DNA of 64,000 bases, taken from Takifugu bimaculatus (taxonomy: Eukaryota; Chordata; Actinopteri; Tetraodontiformes; Tetraodontidae). The notes below the pieces were generated by a model. The model saw only the letters and a program-made list of their open reading frames with translations, was not told the DNA's origin and made no database searches. Made by a program: the position numbers and the translations under genes. Each line of letters opens with the position of its first letter. Position 1 is the stretch's first letter. The stretch is taken from positions 8,047,178-8,111,177 of the forward strand of contig CP034976.1 of NCBI GenBank assembly GCA_004026145.2. The letters are read 5' to 3'. This document shows, in pieces, positions 36,540-49,800 of the stretch.

Positions 36540-36940
36540 AAACATTCCTCATTCAACCATCATCCAAATAAAACCAAATGCTTTAGCCGGAATCTCAGCA
36601 GCCTCCCATATGCTCCCAGGCCCCACCAATTGTACTCCAAATGGGGTTTTTCCCCAAGAAGTGTGGTGGTCTGAGTGCTGAGGGGAAGGGGGGCGGGAGT
36701 GGGGGGGTGTGATGGAGTGTGGAGAAGACACATCATAAAGCAGCGCTGGTGTCTCCCATCCCTGCTCCCTGGCTCTCCCAGGACCACCCTCTTTCAACTC
36801 TCAAACCACCCAGGAATATTAGTCTTATTGCATTTAATCACTGAATACTGGCACCCCGAAGATTTCAATTCATTAAAGGCACTCAGATATTCAGGCCAGC
36901 TGCTTTCTGGCGGTTGGCTAAAGACAAAGTGGGGACAGAC
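36540..36940. promoter_or_regulatory. CNE-like block
   Basis: Contains CCAAATGCTTTAGCCGG, TATTGCATTTAATCACTG and TTTCAATTCATTAAAGGC, with a G-rich patch at 36683-36716. Enhancer role inferred. Confidence 0.3.
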
Positions 36941-39839
36941 AGGCAGAGTGTGTGTGTGCGGGCGAGTGTGTGTTTGCGTCTGCGTGTGTGTCCTGTCTCT
37001 TTTTCTGTGCGGAAACAGGGCAACCCAATCTCCAGCAATGCTGCGGCTGCGCTCAGCACAAATCACTAACTAATCACACAGCGCAGAGGTGGCTCTGCTC
37101 GTGTGTGTGTTTGTGTCCGGCTACGCTTCCATGTACACACACTGGCCGTGCACGTGCGTTTGCTGGCCGCAGCTTTGCGAGGTCTGTAATGGAGAGACCG
37201 TTGATCCCTCCACGAGTAAGCGAAGCGGCTTACAGCTCTCTGTTACACAGGATCGGAGGTGCATTCTAATACAATTACCCTCAGCACACAAAAATAAAAA
37301 AAGTGAAAAAGGCATCCACCGAGGAGGGGTTGCCGCGGCAACATCTGCTGCTCGAGTATGAAAGAAAGAGGGAATTTAGGGGGGTGGCTCATGGATGGAG
37401 CAGATATAGAGTTAAGGTTAGGGGTTAGACAGAATATTCCACATGTTTATTGTGTTTTGTTGCTAGTTTTTAAATCAAGTTTCTCTTTGATGAAGGACGC
37501 GTCACATAAGTGTGGGAGTGTGTCAGTGTCTGTAGGACACACTCCATAGACCAGATGGCTCTAGAGTGGCTCCGGAATCAATATTTAAGTGGAAAACACA
37601 CCAACAATGCATCTGCATGCGTTTGCTGCACCCTTGTGATAAAATATTGACTCTGGCTTTTTTTTTTTTTTGTAAGAGTTATCAGCTGCGGTCAAAAGTA
37701 GGATAGGCGGCTTACGGGGGGGGGCTGTAGCAGCAAGGATGGCCACGCGTTCGTGTCAGATGTGAACGTAGACGGGGCCGCGTGGATGTTTGTCATGAAA
37801 TCCTGCCACCAACAGCAGATGTCAGAATGTGTCGCTGGCAGTTGCTGTTACTTCTGTGTGAGCGAGCATGAGTCGGTGGAGGGGGACGAAGAAAGAGATG
37901 CCTGGCTCAACTGTTCTCAAGTCCCCCCCCCATCCCCATCCCCACCCTGCCCTGCTCAATGCTTAATCCAGAAATGCTTTCAGCGTGTTCGGCTGAGCAC
38001 AGCGCAGCATTTTTACAGCCCATTGCCTTTCTTCAACAGAACCGTACGATAAAATCCGCCTGCTTTATGTTTTCTCGCAAATTAAATTGACGAATGTTTC
38101 GACGCTTTAAACGACACCTGCTACATTTGATACTCACATTGGAATTCCTGGGATATCGAGGATTACATTTGATTTTCTTTTTTAAGTTTAAAACATGGAT
38201 TTTCTTCAAAAGGTGGCTCCTGGCGTTAACAAATAAAGTTGAAAAATTATGAACTGGAATCAGATCTCTGGTCTCTTCTTACCTCCTCTAGGATTTGGAA
38301 CCAAACCATCTTTTTAATATGTCAACAATACAGTCTATGAATGAGCAGCACAGCTGATCAGACTAGTAAAAACAGATCAGAGATTTCACACTGTAAACCG
38401 AGTATTGGGTTCTCTCTCTCATGAGAAAGTATGCACTTTCCACACTTGGCCAGTGAGGACTATGACTTATTTGATCCCCTGAATCGTGTTTGAGAGGGAG
38501 TAAGAAAATCGGATCAGCTTTCAAGGAAGCACTCACGCTGTTATTCAAGCATATATGACAGGAGCGAAAGGGAAGGAGTCTTTCTGTGGGTCAGAGTGCA
38601 CGGAAGGAGGAGATGAAGGTAAGGTATTTAGGTTCTGATTCTGTTTCCAAAGCACAAACATAAGCACTGGCTGTCACATTCTTTGGTCATTTGTCTGCTT
38701 TGTGTTTTGCAGCCAGTGAAAAGTCTCCAAAATCAAAGATGACCATAGTGACCAGGCTTTAAACATTTGTAATGATTTATGCTTCATTTTATGGGGGCAT
38801 CCAGCATGTTTTCCCATGGCACAGATGATAACAATATGGTAGTTAAATATAAAAGGACACAGTATTTATTTTATGCCCTCGCTGTGATGAATGTATGTTT
38901 TTATTACAATATAAATGCATTATTTATGAATTAGAAACACTTTCCTCCTCTAAAAACATCAGCCTGAGAACACCAGAGTTGCAGGGAAACTCTTCCTGCT
39001 AATACCTACACAGATGCAACGCAATGATTCATTGTGCCTCACAGGTCTAAGAGATAAGATTTAATTAAAAGAAAGAGAGTCTTAAACGCCTCAGGTGAAA
39101 TGGCGTCACCTGACTTCAATCCCTTTGGCCTCTTTAGTGTTTGTTATTGGGTGTTTACTGCATCAAGTAAGAACCCTAAGACACTAATTCGTGTGGATAA
39201 AGAAAAACCTCCGGTGTGATTAATTATAGACTCTTCATAGATAACACGGTCGTATTGTGGATTAACTTTGAGTTTAAGAAGCTTCTTATAGACTGTGCAT
39301 ATGAATGTGGAACCTTAATGTACAGCTCTACTGTATGTTTAGCCTGATCATCTTTAGCATGTCAGGTTAAAAAGGACCTCCTCCTCATCAGTTGTCCAGC
39401 TTTGTCAGCCACCCAGACTGAAAATGTGAAGAAATAAAACATAAGAAGCCTCCAGCTGCAGATGGTGGTTGAAAGTATTTAAAGCAGCTGAAGTGTTCAG
39501 TCCTGCAGGCCAAAGCTCAAAGCGGTTGTGGAAAGTCTAGTTTGCTTTGGAAGCCTTCAGACCATAGTTCCTGTGTTCAGAACATCAGAATTCCCCAAAA
39601 TATGTCTGTGAGAAAATGTTACTGACCGATGCAAACTTTCACCGTTGTCACTGAAAATGATTAATATAGTAAAAAAAACAGGTTCTTGTTTCTCAGCCGG
39701 CACCGCATCGTATATCTTCTTGTCAGTTCTGATGGTCCTACCTAAACTGTCAAACATCAGGAGAATAATGTGTGGAAAGTAAAAAACCCAATAAATTATT
39801 GGTGTCCCATCTGGCTTCGGTGCAAACATCTGACATTCC
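36941..39839. other. Intergenic, no gene seen
   Basis: GT-rich low complexity at 36947-36990, short T, G and C runs at 37659, 37718 and 37922. AT-rich non-coding sequence follows. No gene. Confidence 0.5.
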
Positions 39840-40320
39840 GACTCCAGCTGATGGGCCTGTGCGTTCCGCCGCCCTCTTTTCCCATTTCGCCTGTCAATCT
39901 CATTTGTTAACCAGGTAACAAAAAGGATCTGACATAAAAATAACAGTGAAATTACACGCTGACTTATTCAAAGCATATATTTGAAGAGGCCTGCGCCGAC
40001 AAGGAGGGGAGACGTCCCCCAGAACGTTAATGAGAGTGGAGTGGTGGTCTCCGAGGAGCCGGTCCTTCGGTCCTCCTGGCTCCCCGCGCGGTCCGAGGCA
40101 ACTGGGCATGGCTTACAAGATCTGATTAGGTGTAAATTAAAACTTCATTAACCGTCAGTGCCGATTAGCGCAATGGCGGACGAAAACCTTTGTTTAAAGT
40201 CATTGTATGCGGCCATGTTGACTCTTTGTTAACGACTGCATGTGTTTATATTTAATTTATGTTCCTTTAGATCCCCCAGCATCAAACTACACGGCGCCCC
40301 CGTGTTTGCCGCTGTGAATA
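39840..40320. promoter_or_regulatory. CNE-like block
   Basis: Contains CTCATTTGTTAACCAGG, CTGATTAGGTGTAAATTAAA, CTTCATTAACCGTCAGTGCC and GATTAGCGCAATGGCGG. Unique throughout. Confidence 0.4.
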
Positions 40321-42637
40321 TTGATGGTGTACTTGCAGAGATGGAGCAAAGCAGGTCAGAATTCAACCCCAGCCTATAGATGCCCCCAGGTTAAGGAAGG
40401 GGGGGCTGTAACAATAATGTGGAGCTGGAACTAATTGTTTTAATTATTAAAGTATGTCAGTGGGCTGTCCCAAACTGGTTTTATAATAGAGGTAAAGAAA
40501 CATCAACATGCGCCATTCCAGCCTCTCGTGTGCTGACAGAGCAAGAGGTGAAAGTGTTTAGTGAGAGTTAGTGTGAGGTAACAACTTTTCAGTTGCACAC
40601 CTGTGCCCCCCATACCCCCCCCCCCCCACCCCCTTTCCCCCCATGGGCTTCCTGCAGTAGGGTCAACTGGGGTTACTGAGGACTAAAATGCAGTTCCATT
40701 GTTTCATGATCTATTGTTGGAAGTGTGTCATGAAAGTTGCGAAACCAGAAGGTGATATGAGGCCATTTTCTACCGCAGGAACTTTTATCACAGCCCCTAA
40801 TTCTTGAGGGGCATGGCTCTCCTGAAGAGCTCTGATGGGTGGAACATGCTTGCAGCCTTTACTTCATTCCCAAAACTTCCCTTCATGATAACCGTGTTAC
40901 AGCGCTTTTATTTATTTTTATAGTTACGGTACTTTGTGCAGCAGCTGGAAAAGCTTTTTAATAATGTGCTACGCACGTCGTATAAATTTCCTGGAAATTT
41001 GATTTGTGGTTAAAACACAACCGACACAGATCAACAGTTTTTTTTTTAACCAAGTAAATAAATTCCCAGGGGGGAGGACTCGCACTACTTGAGTTGGTGT
41101 TTTACAGTGAAGTGCTTGTAGCGGTCATGTACAGACCAGTTTATTGCTTGTAAAAGCCGTTAACTTTGAAATGTATTTGGACAAAATCAATAAGATTTTT
41201 CTTTCTTCTGTCCCGATCCAAACCCATATTCACTTGCCACACCTTCTAAAGAAAACCTTGGAGGTTCTTCTTTGGTCCATGTGTGACACGCTCACGCCAT
41301 TTGATATTGAAATTTACAGCGCTACAGGTGTCACTCTCCCTAATTTACGCTGGAGCTCCAAGGGGATATTTTTACCGACCTTCGCTTTGCTTTCAAATGC
41401 CTGCGGCCCATTCTGTGAACGGAGGGATTAAGCAAGTGTGCACACATGCAAGCACATCAAAGAAACCTGCTCAGGGGTTGCGCTTGATGATAGATAGGTT
41501 ACCACCCAGGAAAAATTAATGATGAAGACAAATTGGGACAGCACCTGGCCAGTCATTTATCAATGCCCTGCAGCTAAGTTGGTGCCTTTGGCCTGCGAGG
41601 GAATTCAACCTGCGTCACTGAGAAGAGTTTTGCATGCACCACTGAGGCCCGGGGATCGAGGAATAAGAGCGACAAAAGAAAAGGCAATTTTATGAAAAAC
41701 CATTACTTTCCATTTGAAAAAAGAAACAGCAGAAACAGGCAAAGACACGAGACAGCATTGACCCATCCCCCCTCAGAATGTTTTAATAAGATTCTTGACC
41801 ACAATTCATGTTGACGAATTACTGCACAGGGCATCAGGCTAGTTTGAGTGTGTCGAACATCGTCTCGCCGAAGCCGGTTTGATAACCTCCCCACCTGCAC
41901 ACACTCCACCTCCAACAGTTCTCCCTGCAGGATATTTGATGGAAAGATAAGCTCGGATGGTAAAGATGCCTTTTCTCTTCCTTCTACAGCAAATTTATCT
42001 CCTGAGGATGTGAAAATTCTCAACGTGATATCTGAAATATGGAAAAGAAGGTTGGGGGAGGGTCCTCGCTTCTATTAGTTGTCAGTCAGAATCTCAGTGA
42101 AGGAAAGATGAGAGTTTAAAGTTCGAGAGGGGCTCTTTGAAATCAAAAATAGCAATTAGCGGACTGTCAGGTGTCATTTTCTTTACTGCTCCTCTCCACT
42201 GATTTATTTTCCCCCCAAATGTCACGCGATCCGCCTTACCTCAGTGGCGTTCATGATTTTGATGGGTGGGGGACATCACTCGGAAATTAAAGAATCCAAA
42301 GATCAAGCTGATAGGCTGAAGTCTGAAGTTAATTGCGTCAATTTAACTAATTTTGCTCCACTTGATATGATCAAAAAGCCCACATCATTAACTAAAATTC
42401 CTGTGATCGCTGCCCAGAAGCAGTTGAAGGCAGCGTTTAAAACTGAGAGTCTCACTGCTGACACCAACAACTGAAAAAGAATTCCATTTTACCTCCAAAA
42501 ATGTTTAACGTTTAAGGGTCAAATTCACTGACGCAGGAATCCAGTTAATTCACGCCTTGGTCGGGGTTAAAGGGCAGTGACAAAACTTTTCACCTGTCAT
42601 TCATCCATCGCAGAAGAAACACATCATTCAGTCATTG
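40321..42637. other. Intergenic, no gene seen
   Basis: Non-coding, with a C-rich run at 40607-40640 and short unremarkable frames (41144-41431, 42244-42474) lacking family resemblance. Confidence 0.5.
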
Positions 42638-42682
42638 CAGGGATCTATTTCTTCCTCCAAAATAAAGGCCCCAATTTTGGAT
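42638..42682 (+). repeat. Dispersed direct repeat, copy A
   Basis: 45 bp matching 44863-44907 at 43 positions, with the first 34 bases identical (starting CAGGGATCTATTTCTTCC). Flanking sequence is not similar. Probably a fragment of an interspersed repeat. Confidence 0.75.
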
Positions 42683-42910
42683 TTGACCCCGTCTCTCTGT
42701 GAATCATCACCATTCAAGCATTTTGAAGAAAAACTCATTGAGCTTTGATATAAAAAAGAAATTGAATTGAAAGATGCTTCAATGTTTGAAAAACATCTAA
42801 ATACCATCATTCACATTTAACAGCGTTTTTAATGTTGTTTTAAAAGACAGATGGACTCAGGAAAACCCTAAATTTTCTCCTAATAATGCAGAAAGCCAGA
42901 CAGACAGGCA

Positions 42911-42911
<1 letters not shown>

Positions 42912-42972
<61 letters not shown>
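42912..42972 (+). repeat. (AC)n microsatellite
   Basis: About 30 AC units. Confidence 0.98.
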
Positions 42973-42975
<3 letters not shown>

Positions 42976-44482
42976 ACTACTGTCCTGCAAACAGTGGCTG
43001 AGCACAGTGTACATCACTAGAACCAAGGTTACCTTTGTTGTTTTTGGCTCTCCTTGCTAGATGACTTTTGTAGGTGCCCCCCTCTCATCCCTCCCCCCTT
43101 CCAGCACTTGCCTGTGTGCACTTTGGGGGATGCACACACCGTATGCACTGTCCCCTAACGCTCGGTGACACGCAGCCGCACGTGTAATCACACTCATATA
43201 AACCCGTGTAGCACCTCCACCTTATGACTCATCCAGTATCTGCCCAGTAAAGCTCACGCAGAGTTGAACCCCCACCACCCCTGGGTGATGAACAACATCT
43301 GCTTATCCTTCCCTCCATCCCTGCCCCTGGCATGGCTGCTGGCGTCCTCCTGGCTGCACTGCCACAATGTCATCTTGTCTGCTTCTCTCTCAGCCTTTAC
43401 TAAAATCTGTAGTGACAATCGGGTTTTTTTTAAATGGGCTGTTTCCCCACACATCAAACTGGGACCGGTAGCGCGCAGCGGCCTGGTAAAATGATGAGGT
43501 CCCGTCACCGAGGCCCGCTGGGGGGTATTCCCATTGGTTTGGGACAAGACTTTACATGATCGGTGCTGTTTTATCCAGAAGATCTAATTAATTACCAGGT
43601 AGTGGCCATTTTGAGTCCCAGGAGACTGGTACATCTGCTGTCCATCATCTTGATTATCCCTATAACACCTGTCCCTGTGTCCCAGCCCTTATTCTACTGT
43701 AATCCACTTTTTATTGCTGGATGTATTACAACTTAATCACTTTTTATTAACACTCAAAAATATCAGTTTGGCTTTTATTTTAAATGGTGTGTTTAACTAG
43801 TAATTATAAATAGAGATCAAACCATTGAACAAACCCTGCACCTTTTCAGCTCGTCCACATATTTTGTCCCAGACTCCTGCGTGTGCTCCAGCAGCAGCTT
43901 CAGACAACCTGAACACATGTTGTAACACAACATAAATTCCAAAGTGCTGACAGGAGTGAACGTCGAGGACGTTTCAGCCAGTGTCTATAACACATGAATT
44001 TTGTGTAAAAACAGACGAGGTATGGTCTTGTTTCCTGAAAGTAAGTAGTTTTGATGCCTCTCATCACCAGGCTCTAACAGAACCATGAGAAGCTTCAAAG
44101 ACTGAGGACCACTGGTCTATAAAGACAACGCAAATGAAGCCACATAGACCATTTGCTGCAGCAACTGACAGCTGAGAGAAAACAGGTCATATAGCTGGTG
44201 ACTTGTGGTCAATTATCTGTAGGAAAATCTACTTTTTTTGTCGTATGATCCCTGTTTTCCTTAAAATCCTCCACCGGCGCTACAGCCAAGTTAAACAAAA
44301 ACAAGCATCTCCTCCGTTAATTGGGACGGGCTCCCGCGGCGAGGAGCGGGCAGAGCGCTTGATGAGGCATAAAATGATGATTAATTAATTTACTGCTCAG
44401 TTGGTCATCAAACTGAGAGCTTTATGAGACTCCCAGCAGTCAGCCAGTTCAAGGCAGGCCCACTGCAACACACACTCCTACG
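42973..44482. other. Intergenic, no gene seen
   Basis: Non-coding. A short patch at 43582-43605 (ATCTAATTAATTACCAGG) is homeodomain-core rich. No gene. Confidence 0.5.
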
Positions 44483-44504
44483 CACACACACACACACACA
44501 CACA
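44483..44504 (+). repeat. Short (AC)n microsatellite
   Basis: About 11 AC units. Confidence 0.95.
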
Positions 44505-44862
44505 TCAGGGAGTTTCTACCTGAAAGCACACAGCAGTCATCCTTTGATCAGTGGTGTTAGTGACTTTTACTCTTGCGTATATATCTTTGGGCCATTAAAA
44601 CTCTCTTGAGTCTGCATTGCGCACCATTGTTGTTCTTAGGTGGGCATTTATTATAGACATTAGCACACATTTGTGACCTTGGTGCGTTACAATGACCTCA
44701 AAAACCTGTTTTTGATCTGTTTGATCAGTGACAGAAGTCAATCATATTTGTTGAACACTTCAGAGGGCATGCTAATCACATTTAAGACACACACCACACT
44801 CTCCAATCTAATTTGAAAATTTTATGCGCTCCAAACCGCTGTCAACAGAAACATTTGGGCCA

Positions 44863-44907
44863 CAGGGATCTATTTCTTCCTCCAAAATAAAGGCCCTCAT
44901 TTTGGAT
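44863..44907 (+). repeat. Dispersed direct repeat, copy B
   Basis: The partner of 42638-42682, 2.2 kb downstream in the same orientation. It lies just before the LTR-like stretch, so it may be part of the same retroelement family. Confidence 0.75.
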
Positions 44908-44929
44908 ACCGGCATTCCAGTAAACTGGA

Positions 44930-45415
44930 AGCACAAAGATCTCAACTAAGATCTTTCGGGAATCAAATGCTTCGGCTTTCTTGTTTAACTCCTCTTTGTG
45001 GGGATCTAATTGTTTCATGTTTGTCCTGCCCTTCCCACCTCTGTCTGTCTCTACTAACCTGGTAAACTCCATGTGTTTCACCTGTGTCTAATCAACTCAG
45101 CTCTGTATTTAAACCCACCTCCCCTTCCCACCTGTGCTTGACTGTTCCTAAAAGAATCAAATTTACTCCTTTTGTGTTGTCTTGTCTGTTGTTTAGTTTA
45201 CAGTCCAGATTCTATCTGCTGGCCATTCTGTCTGCCTCTTTGGACTTCCTGTTGGGTTGAGCTTTTGTTCCAGAACTTTGGAACTATCTGATTTGTCTGC
45301 TTATTGTTTCGTCGTTTGTGACAACTTTCCGTTTGGCTCAAGAGAAAATAAATAAAAGGTCTATTTCTATCATCAGTTGTAGGATTGCACACACAGTCTA
45401 ACAATTTGAGGTTGT
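44930..45415 (+). mobile_element. LTR-like retroelement remnant
   Basis: The stretch has the order expected of a fish LTR: CACCTGTGTCTAATCAACTC then CTGTATTTAAACCC (TATA-like), pyrimidine-rich CCTTCCCACC, T/G-rich GTTTAGTTTACAG, and finally AAAATAAATAAAAGG (poly(A) signals) before a CA-rich end. It resembles many fish LTR R/U5 regions from memory. Exact ends and a target duplication could not be set, so it may be a solo LTR or a similar non-coding repeat. Confidence 0.35.
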
Positions 45416-46513
45416 GGCATGTGTGAAATGTTATATTATCAACTCGGTAGATATTAAATAAAAGTAAACATCTATGTAGAGTGTATTACTTCAATGATAG
45501 GTTTTTCATCTTAGAAGTATCAATATAAATGTTGGAAAATGTTGCTGACTAATTCCTAATGATTAGCCATCAGGTAACAGCCGAACACAGCTTGAGGCCT
45601 TCGTGTTGGACCGTCCAAAATAAAATACAGTTTAAAAGTCAGCTCCAGGCTAATTCCCATGACTAACGGCATTGCTGATGAGCCTATAATGTAAATAGGA
45701 CTTAACCTCCAGTGAGGGATGACTGGTTATCATCTGTTTAACTAACTGTGATCAGCATAAAAAGTCAAGAAAGATGCAATATCAGGATATGAGACGTGGT
45801 GTTATTGACACAGGAGGTCCCACAGCTGCTAATTGCCTCAACTGAAGCTGCATGATGGTGACCTGAAGGGCTGAGCATCAGTATTCATGGTGTGGAATCA
45901 TTATAATGCCTTCAGAAATACTGACTAATTCAATAGGTGGAGTGGTTCTTCATTTCCTCTCTACACACTGACATGGCACAGTTCTCTTCCCTAAAATATT
46001 ATTGATCTGGCTTAAATAAAATAAAAATACATGATGTCTTTGTTTCCTGTGAGGTTTCAGTGTGATTCCTCATTTTATTTTAAGAATGAATGCTGGCAAG
46101 TCCCAAAAACACAAGACTTAAAGCCATCAGACCATCTCCGTCTTGTGTTTCTTACTCGTTCCCATCTTTGTTCCCTTTCTTGGATTCTGAAGCTCTTACA
46201 GTAAAGTTGGAGGTCAGGAGGAATAATTGAATGTGTTGCAAAGGTGTTGAGCTGTGTTCCCCTAAAGTACGGGCATGTCCTTGCACTACCTGAGGCACAG
46301 CGGATCCAGCAGGACACCATGTAGAATGCATTGGCTACTGTTCCCTCGTCATGATTCACACTTACTTGTCCCCTCTGTCTTTGTTTCCTCCTGGGAATGG
46401 TACAAGTATCCTATCAGGGGTCTCAAAGGCAGCACAAAGGCTTTAATGAGCAATCACATGTAGGGACAGATATCCATTAGCCTGCCTGAGATGTGCGCAG
46501 ATTTTTAGGGAAC
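45416..46513. other. Intergenic, no gene seen
   Basis: AT-rich non-coding sequence between the LTR-like stretch and the TIR element. Nothing recognisable. Confidence 0.5.
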
Positions 46514-46515
46514 TA

Positions 46516-46837
46516 CCGTATTTTCGCGACTATAAGGCGCACTTAAAAGTTTTACGTTTTCTCCAAAATGGATGGGGCGCCTTATAAAGCGGTGCCTTTA
46601 TGTGCGCACCAAGTTCCAAAATCTGTAAAATGCTCTTCTTCTTCTTGCAAAAGCTATTTTGGAATTATTTTGTTCATTTGGGGTACAGAAGATGAGGACT
46701 TTGATGGATTTGTGGATGAGGATTGATAAAAAATATAATGTGAGTATGTTGCTAAATACACGCTTGCATGCATGTTTTAAGCTAGCGGTATGTTTTACCA
46801 TTTTAATACGGTGCGCCTTACAGTTGCGAAAATACGG
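46516..46837. mobile_element. 322 bp non-autonomous DNA transposon with 27 bp TIRs and TA target duplication
   Basis: The left end begins CCGTATTTTCGCG. The right end is its inverted copy, and the two TIRs match at 25 of 27 positions. Both sides are flanked by TA (46514-46515 and 46838-46839), the duplication expected for Tc1/mariner/pogo-type elements. The subterminal sequence repeats the theme GCGCCTTATAAAG. Inside, 46688-46726 reads EDEDFDGFVDED followed by a stop, which resembles the acidic C-terminal tails of pogo/Tigger-like transposases from fish genomes, as far as I remember. If so, this is a deletion derivative that keeps the last codons. The boundaries are seen directly; the family name is inference. 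Confidence 0.8.
46688..46726 (+). pseudogene. Possible transposase C-terminal remnant inside the TIR element
   Basis: The frame reads EDEDFDGFVDED then TGA, an acidic aromatic tail like those that end some pogo-type transposases (recollection, not verified). No catalytic or DNA-binding domain is present in the 322 bp element, so it cannot encode an active enzyme. Confidence 0.4.
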
Positions 46838-46839
46838 TA

Positions 46840-49800
46840 ACCTAGATATCTTAACAGTGGGTGAAGTCTCGGCCCAGACCCTGGTTCACTATTGGTGTTA
46901 TTATTAACTGCCCACCTAAAAAACACACTGCAATTATGTTAACTCTTTTCTGTGTAGCCAGTAAAATAATCAGGGACCTTTTGTTGATAATAATTCTTAA
47001 ACAGGTCTCAAGGGCACGTTTGAGTTGTGTTTGAGCTACACATCACTGAAGCTTCACATAGATTTTATGATTACACTTTGGGAATTAGAGCATCTTGAAC
47101 ACTCTCAGTAAAGTTAATTAGAGGGTTGACCTCGAGGATATATTTGATCTTTTCTCAATATTGTTTCAGACACCCAGTGTCGCGTGACATTTGTGGATAT
47201 TTTTGCTTTCCAGTAGAACTAATACTCTGCACTATCTGTTTTTAATGCCCTGAAATATTTCTTCCACCCCACAGATGTATATAAACAGAAACAAATTCTC
47301 TCCTGGGTCGAGGACACGTAACAACAGTAAATAAGTGATGCTGCAAAACAAAGAACAATGTTCGCTGCGGTCGGTACATGACCCGTTATTGGAAATGACA
47401 AATGGTCTTTCATGTCTCCTTAACTTCTTCTACTGTTCGTTCTACTGTTCTCTCCGGGCCCGAGAGTGCGAGTCCCTTCCATTACGAGCCATTCTTCTGG
47501 GGCTTCTAAGGAAGGGGGGACAGTGATGGACAAGGAAAAGTATTGTGTGACAACTTACAGTAAGAGAGTGTTTAGTTTTAGCCCGTGTCCCCAGGACAAG
47601 GCGCAGCAAACCTCAGTGGACGTCTGTCCATAAAAGATTCAGACAGAGGGTACGGCCATCACGCCGTCCTGTTCTGGAGTGCAAACAAGACAGGGTGCAG
47701 CATCTGGACATATGCTGCATCTCTTAACCCTCTGCTGTGTCAGAAATGTTTCACCTTGGACTGACGGCACACACATACACGCGCACCATAAACACATTAA
47801 AGTAGACAGGTGAACGAGGAGACTGCAGCACGGGCCTTGTCAGTTCAGTCCAAATTACACCTGACAGTGAGATACATAGAGTGCAGTGTCCAGAGACAAT
47901 CCCCGGCCCTTTAACAGAGGCAATCCGAAGGACATGGCTTTATGTGTCTTCAGCCAGACTCTGTTATCTGAATTTGACAGGTGCCATATTTGACAGAGAC
48001 TTTTTTTTTTTTCCTTCCTGGTCGAAAACATTTGCTGGCACAGGATCCAAACCTGTTTCAACTTTTCATGCTTGGTGAGTTCATCTGAACTGGCTTTGAG
48101 TTATTAAACTGATTATCTAAGGAGATAAAGAGTGCTAACCGCCTTTTGGTGCATGTAGAGGTTGTTGATCTGTCTTCTTGCTGTATGCTGACGCGACCTC
48201 TTTGTCGCCAACAGACGGAGGTAAGCAGAGTCGCCTGCATACCAAATTATTTATGAACTGCTTGCCACCCCCCCTCCATGCACATACACACACACGTCAT
48301 CTAATTTGGCCTATTTCAAACTCTTGTTTCCTACATATGACGCCATTAGTACTCAGTCACAGTTCAGGTTCACCTGCTCCGAGTGGTGTTTGAATGTCCA
48401 GCCGGTGAGGGTTCGACAGGCACTTCAGCTGCCGCGGACGCTCGTCCGGGCGACAATGGTACAGTGAACTTTCGATCCGCTAAATAGTTAATGAGCGGTT
48501 AGATTAGTACCAAGAGGCCCTGCCTGTAACTGCAGAGGAGATCATTGTCTGGGCGGCAGAAGAATGAAGCTAACGCCGTTTCTGACACGCTGATCTAGGA
48601 CAAGAAGGCAGCCATATTGGGATGAGCAGAGACTTTTGTGCATCAGGTGAAATTTTGTCTCCTCCTGTTCTCTTTTTCCTCCTCCCCAAAGGGAAAGAAT
48701 GCCCACAATCCTCCTTTCCCATCAGGTACAAGCTAGACTGATCACTAGCCACAACAACAAAACACTAATGTCCCAGCGTCCTCCTCTCTGCGGCGTCCCT
48801 ATCCTTCGCTCAATAATTCAGCGGATGGTGTCAGACAAAGCTGCCCTGGCTCATACAGCCCCTGTAAAAGACACCACTACTTGCTCTGCTGATTTACATC
48901 TCTACCCTACACCCAATGTCTCGAGCCTCTCTGACCCTCTTACTCATTTAATTCAGGTTTGCAAGACATGTAAGCTTAAGGCCTGCCCTCCCCCCCCCCA
49001 TCCCCCCGCCCTGTCTCCCAGCAGCAGGGTCCCTCCATATGCGCCTGGTCCTGCTCAAGGTTTCTCCCTGTTGCTCTGGGGTCAGGTGAACTAATGATGT
49101 CCTTTTACCATCCCCGCCCCCAGAAAGCAATGATGCCAACGCGAGGGATGTTCCTCACGGTCATACGAGATGGCTGTATAGGTTGGAGGACATGTGGTGT
49201 GCCCGTTTTTCCCCCCGTTTTTCCTTTTTTTAATCTTTGTTTCTATGACTAATGGTGTGAGATTTACTCATGTATAACTTACACACTTGTCCTTGAGCGG
49301 GTAATTGGATCGCATCTGTGGCTGGGAGGTCAATCCAGTTATTCCATTTTGGTATATATATATATAAGAGAAGCAGACCAGTGTCATTCACCACACTCCC
49401 TCAGTTAGCAGTACACAGGTGGACAAATCTGAAAGCGGTGAGACACCAGGTCAGACAAGAAGACACTGAGAGGGCAGCAGGTACACGTGTGAGCACATAA
49501 ACACACGTGGGCAGTTTAGCAACGCTGACGGGAGTGAAAGACAGTTGCTGTGCGACCAGCCAAATGCACTTACACTGTAATGGAATTAAGTATAATGTGA
49601 GTAAAGGCCCGGCCCACGGCGAAGAAGTGTTGGGTGCTATTTGGCACCGTATGGGAACTTGGCAAGGACGGACGACAAGATGCTCCCATGATGTAGCAGC
49701 TGTCGAAAAACAGGGAGATTGAGAAGGGCGATGGGATGGGAGCGAGAGAGAGAATGTGAAAGGAATGCTACGATGATTGTTTCATCTCTTATTATTGTCA

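Noticed and set aside
46659..46907. 82-codon open frame over the TIR element
   Set aside because: It starts inside the element and runs through the right TIR into flanking DNA in a frame unrelated to the acidic transposase-like tail.
48380..48430. Possible tRNA or tRNA-derived SINE because of a GGGTTCGA word
   Set aside because: No matching T-stem, anticodon arm or A box could be found around it.
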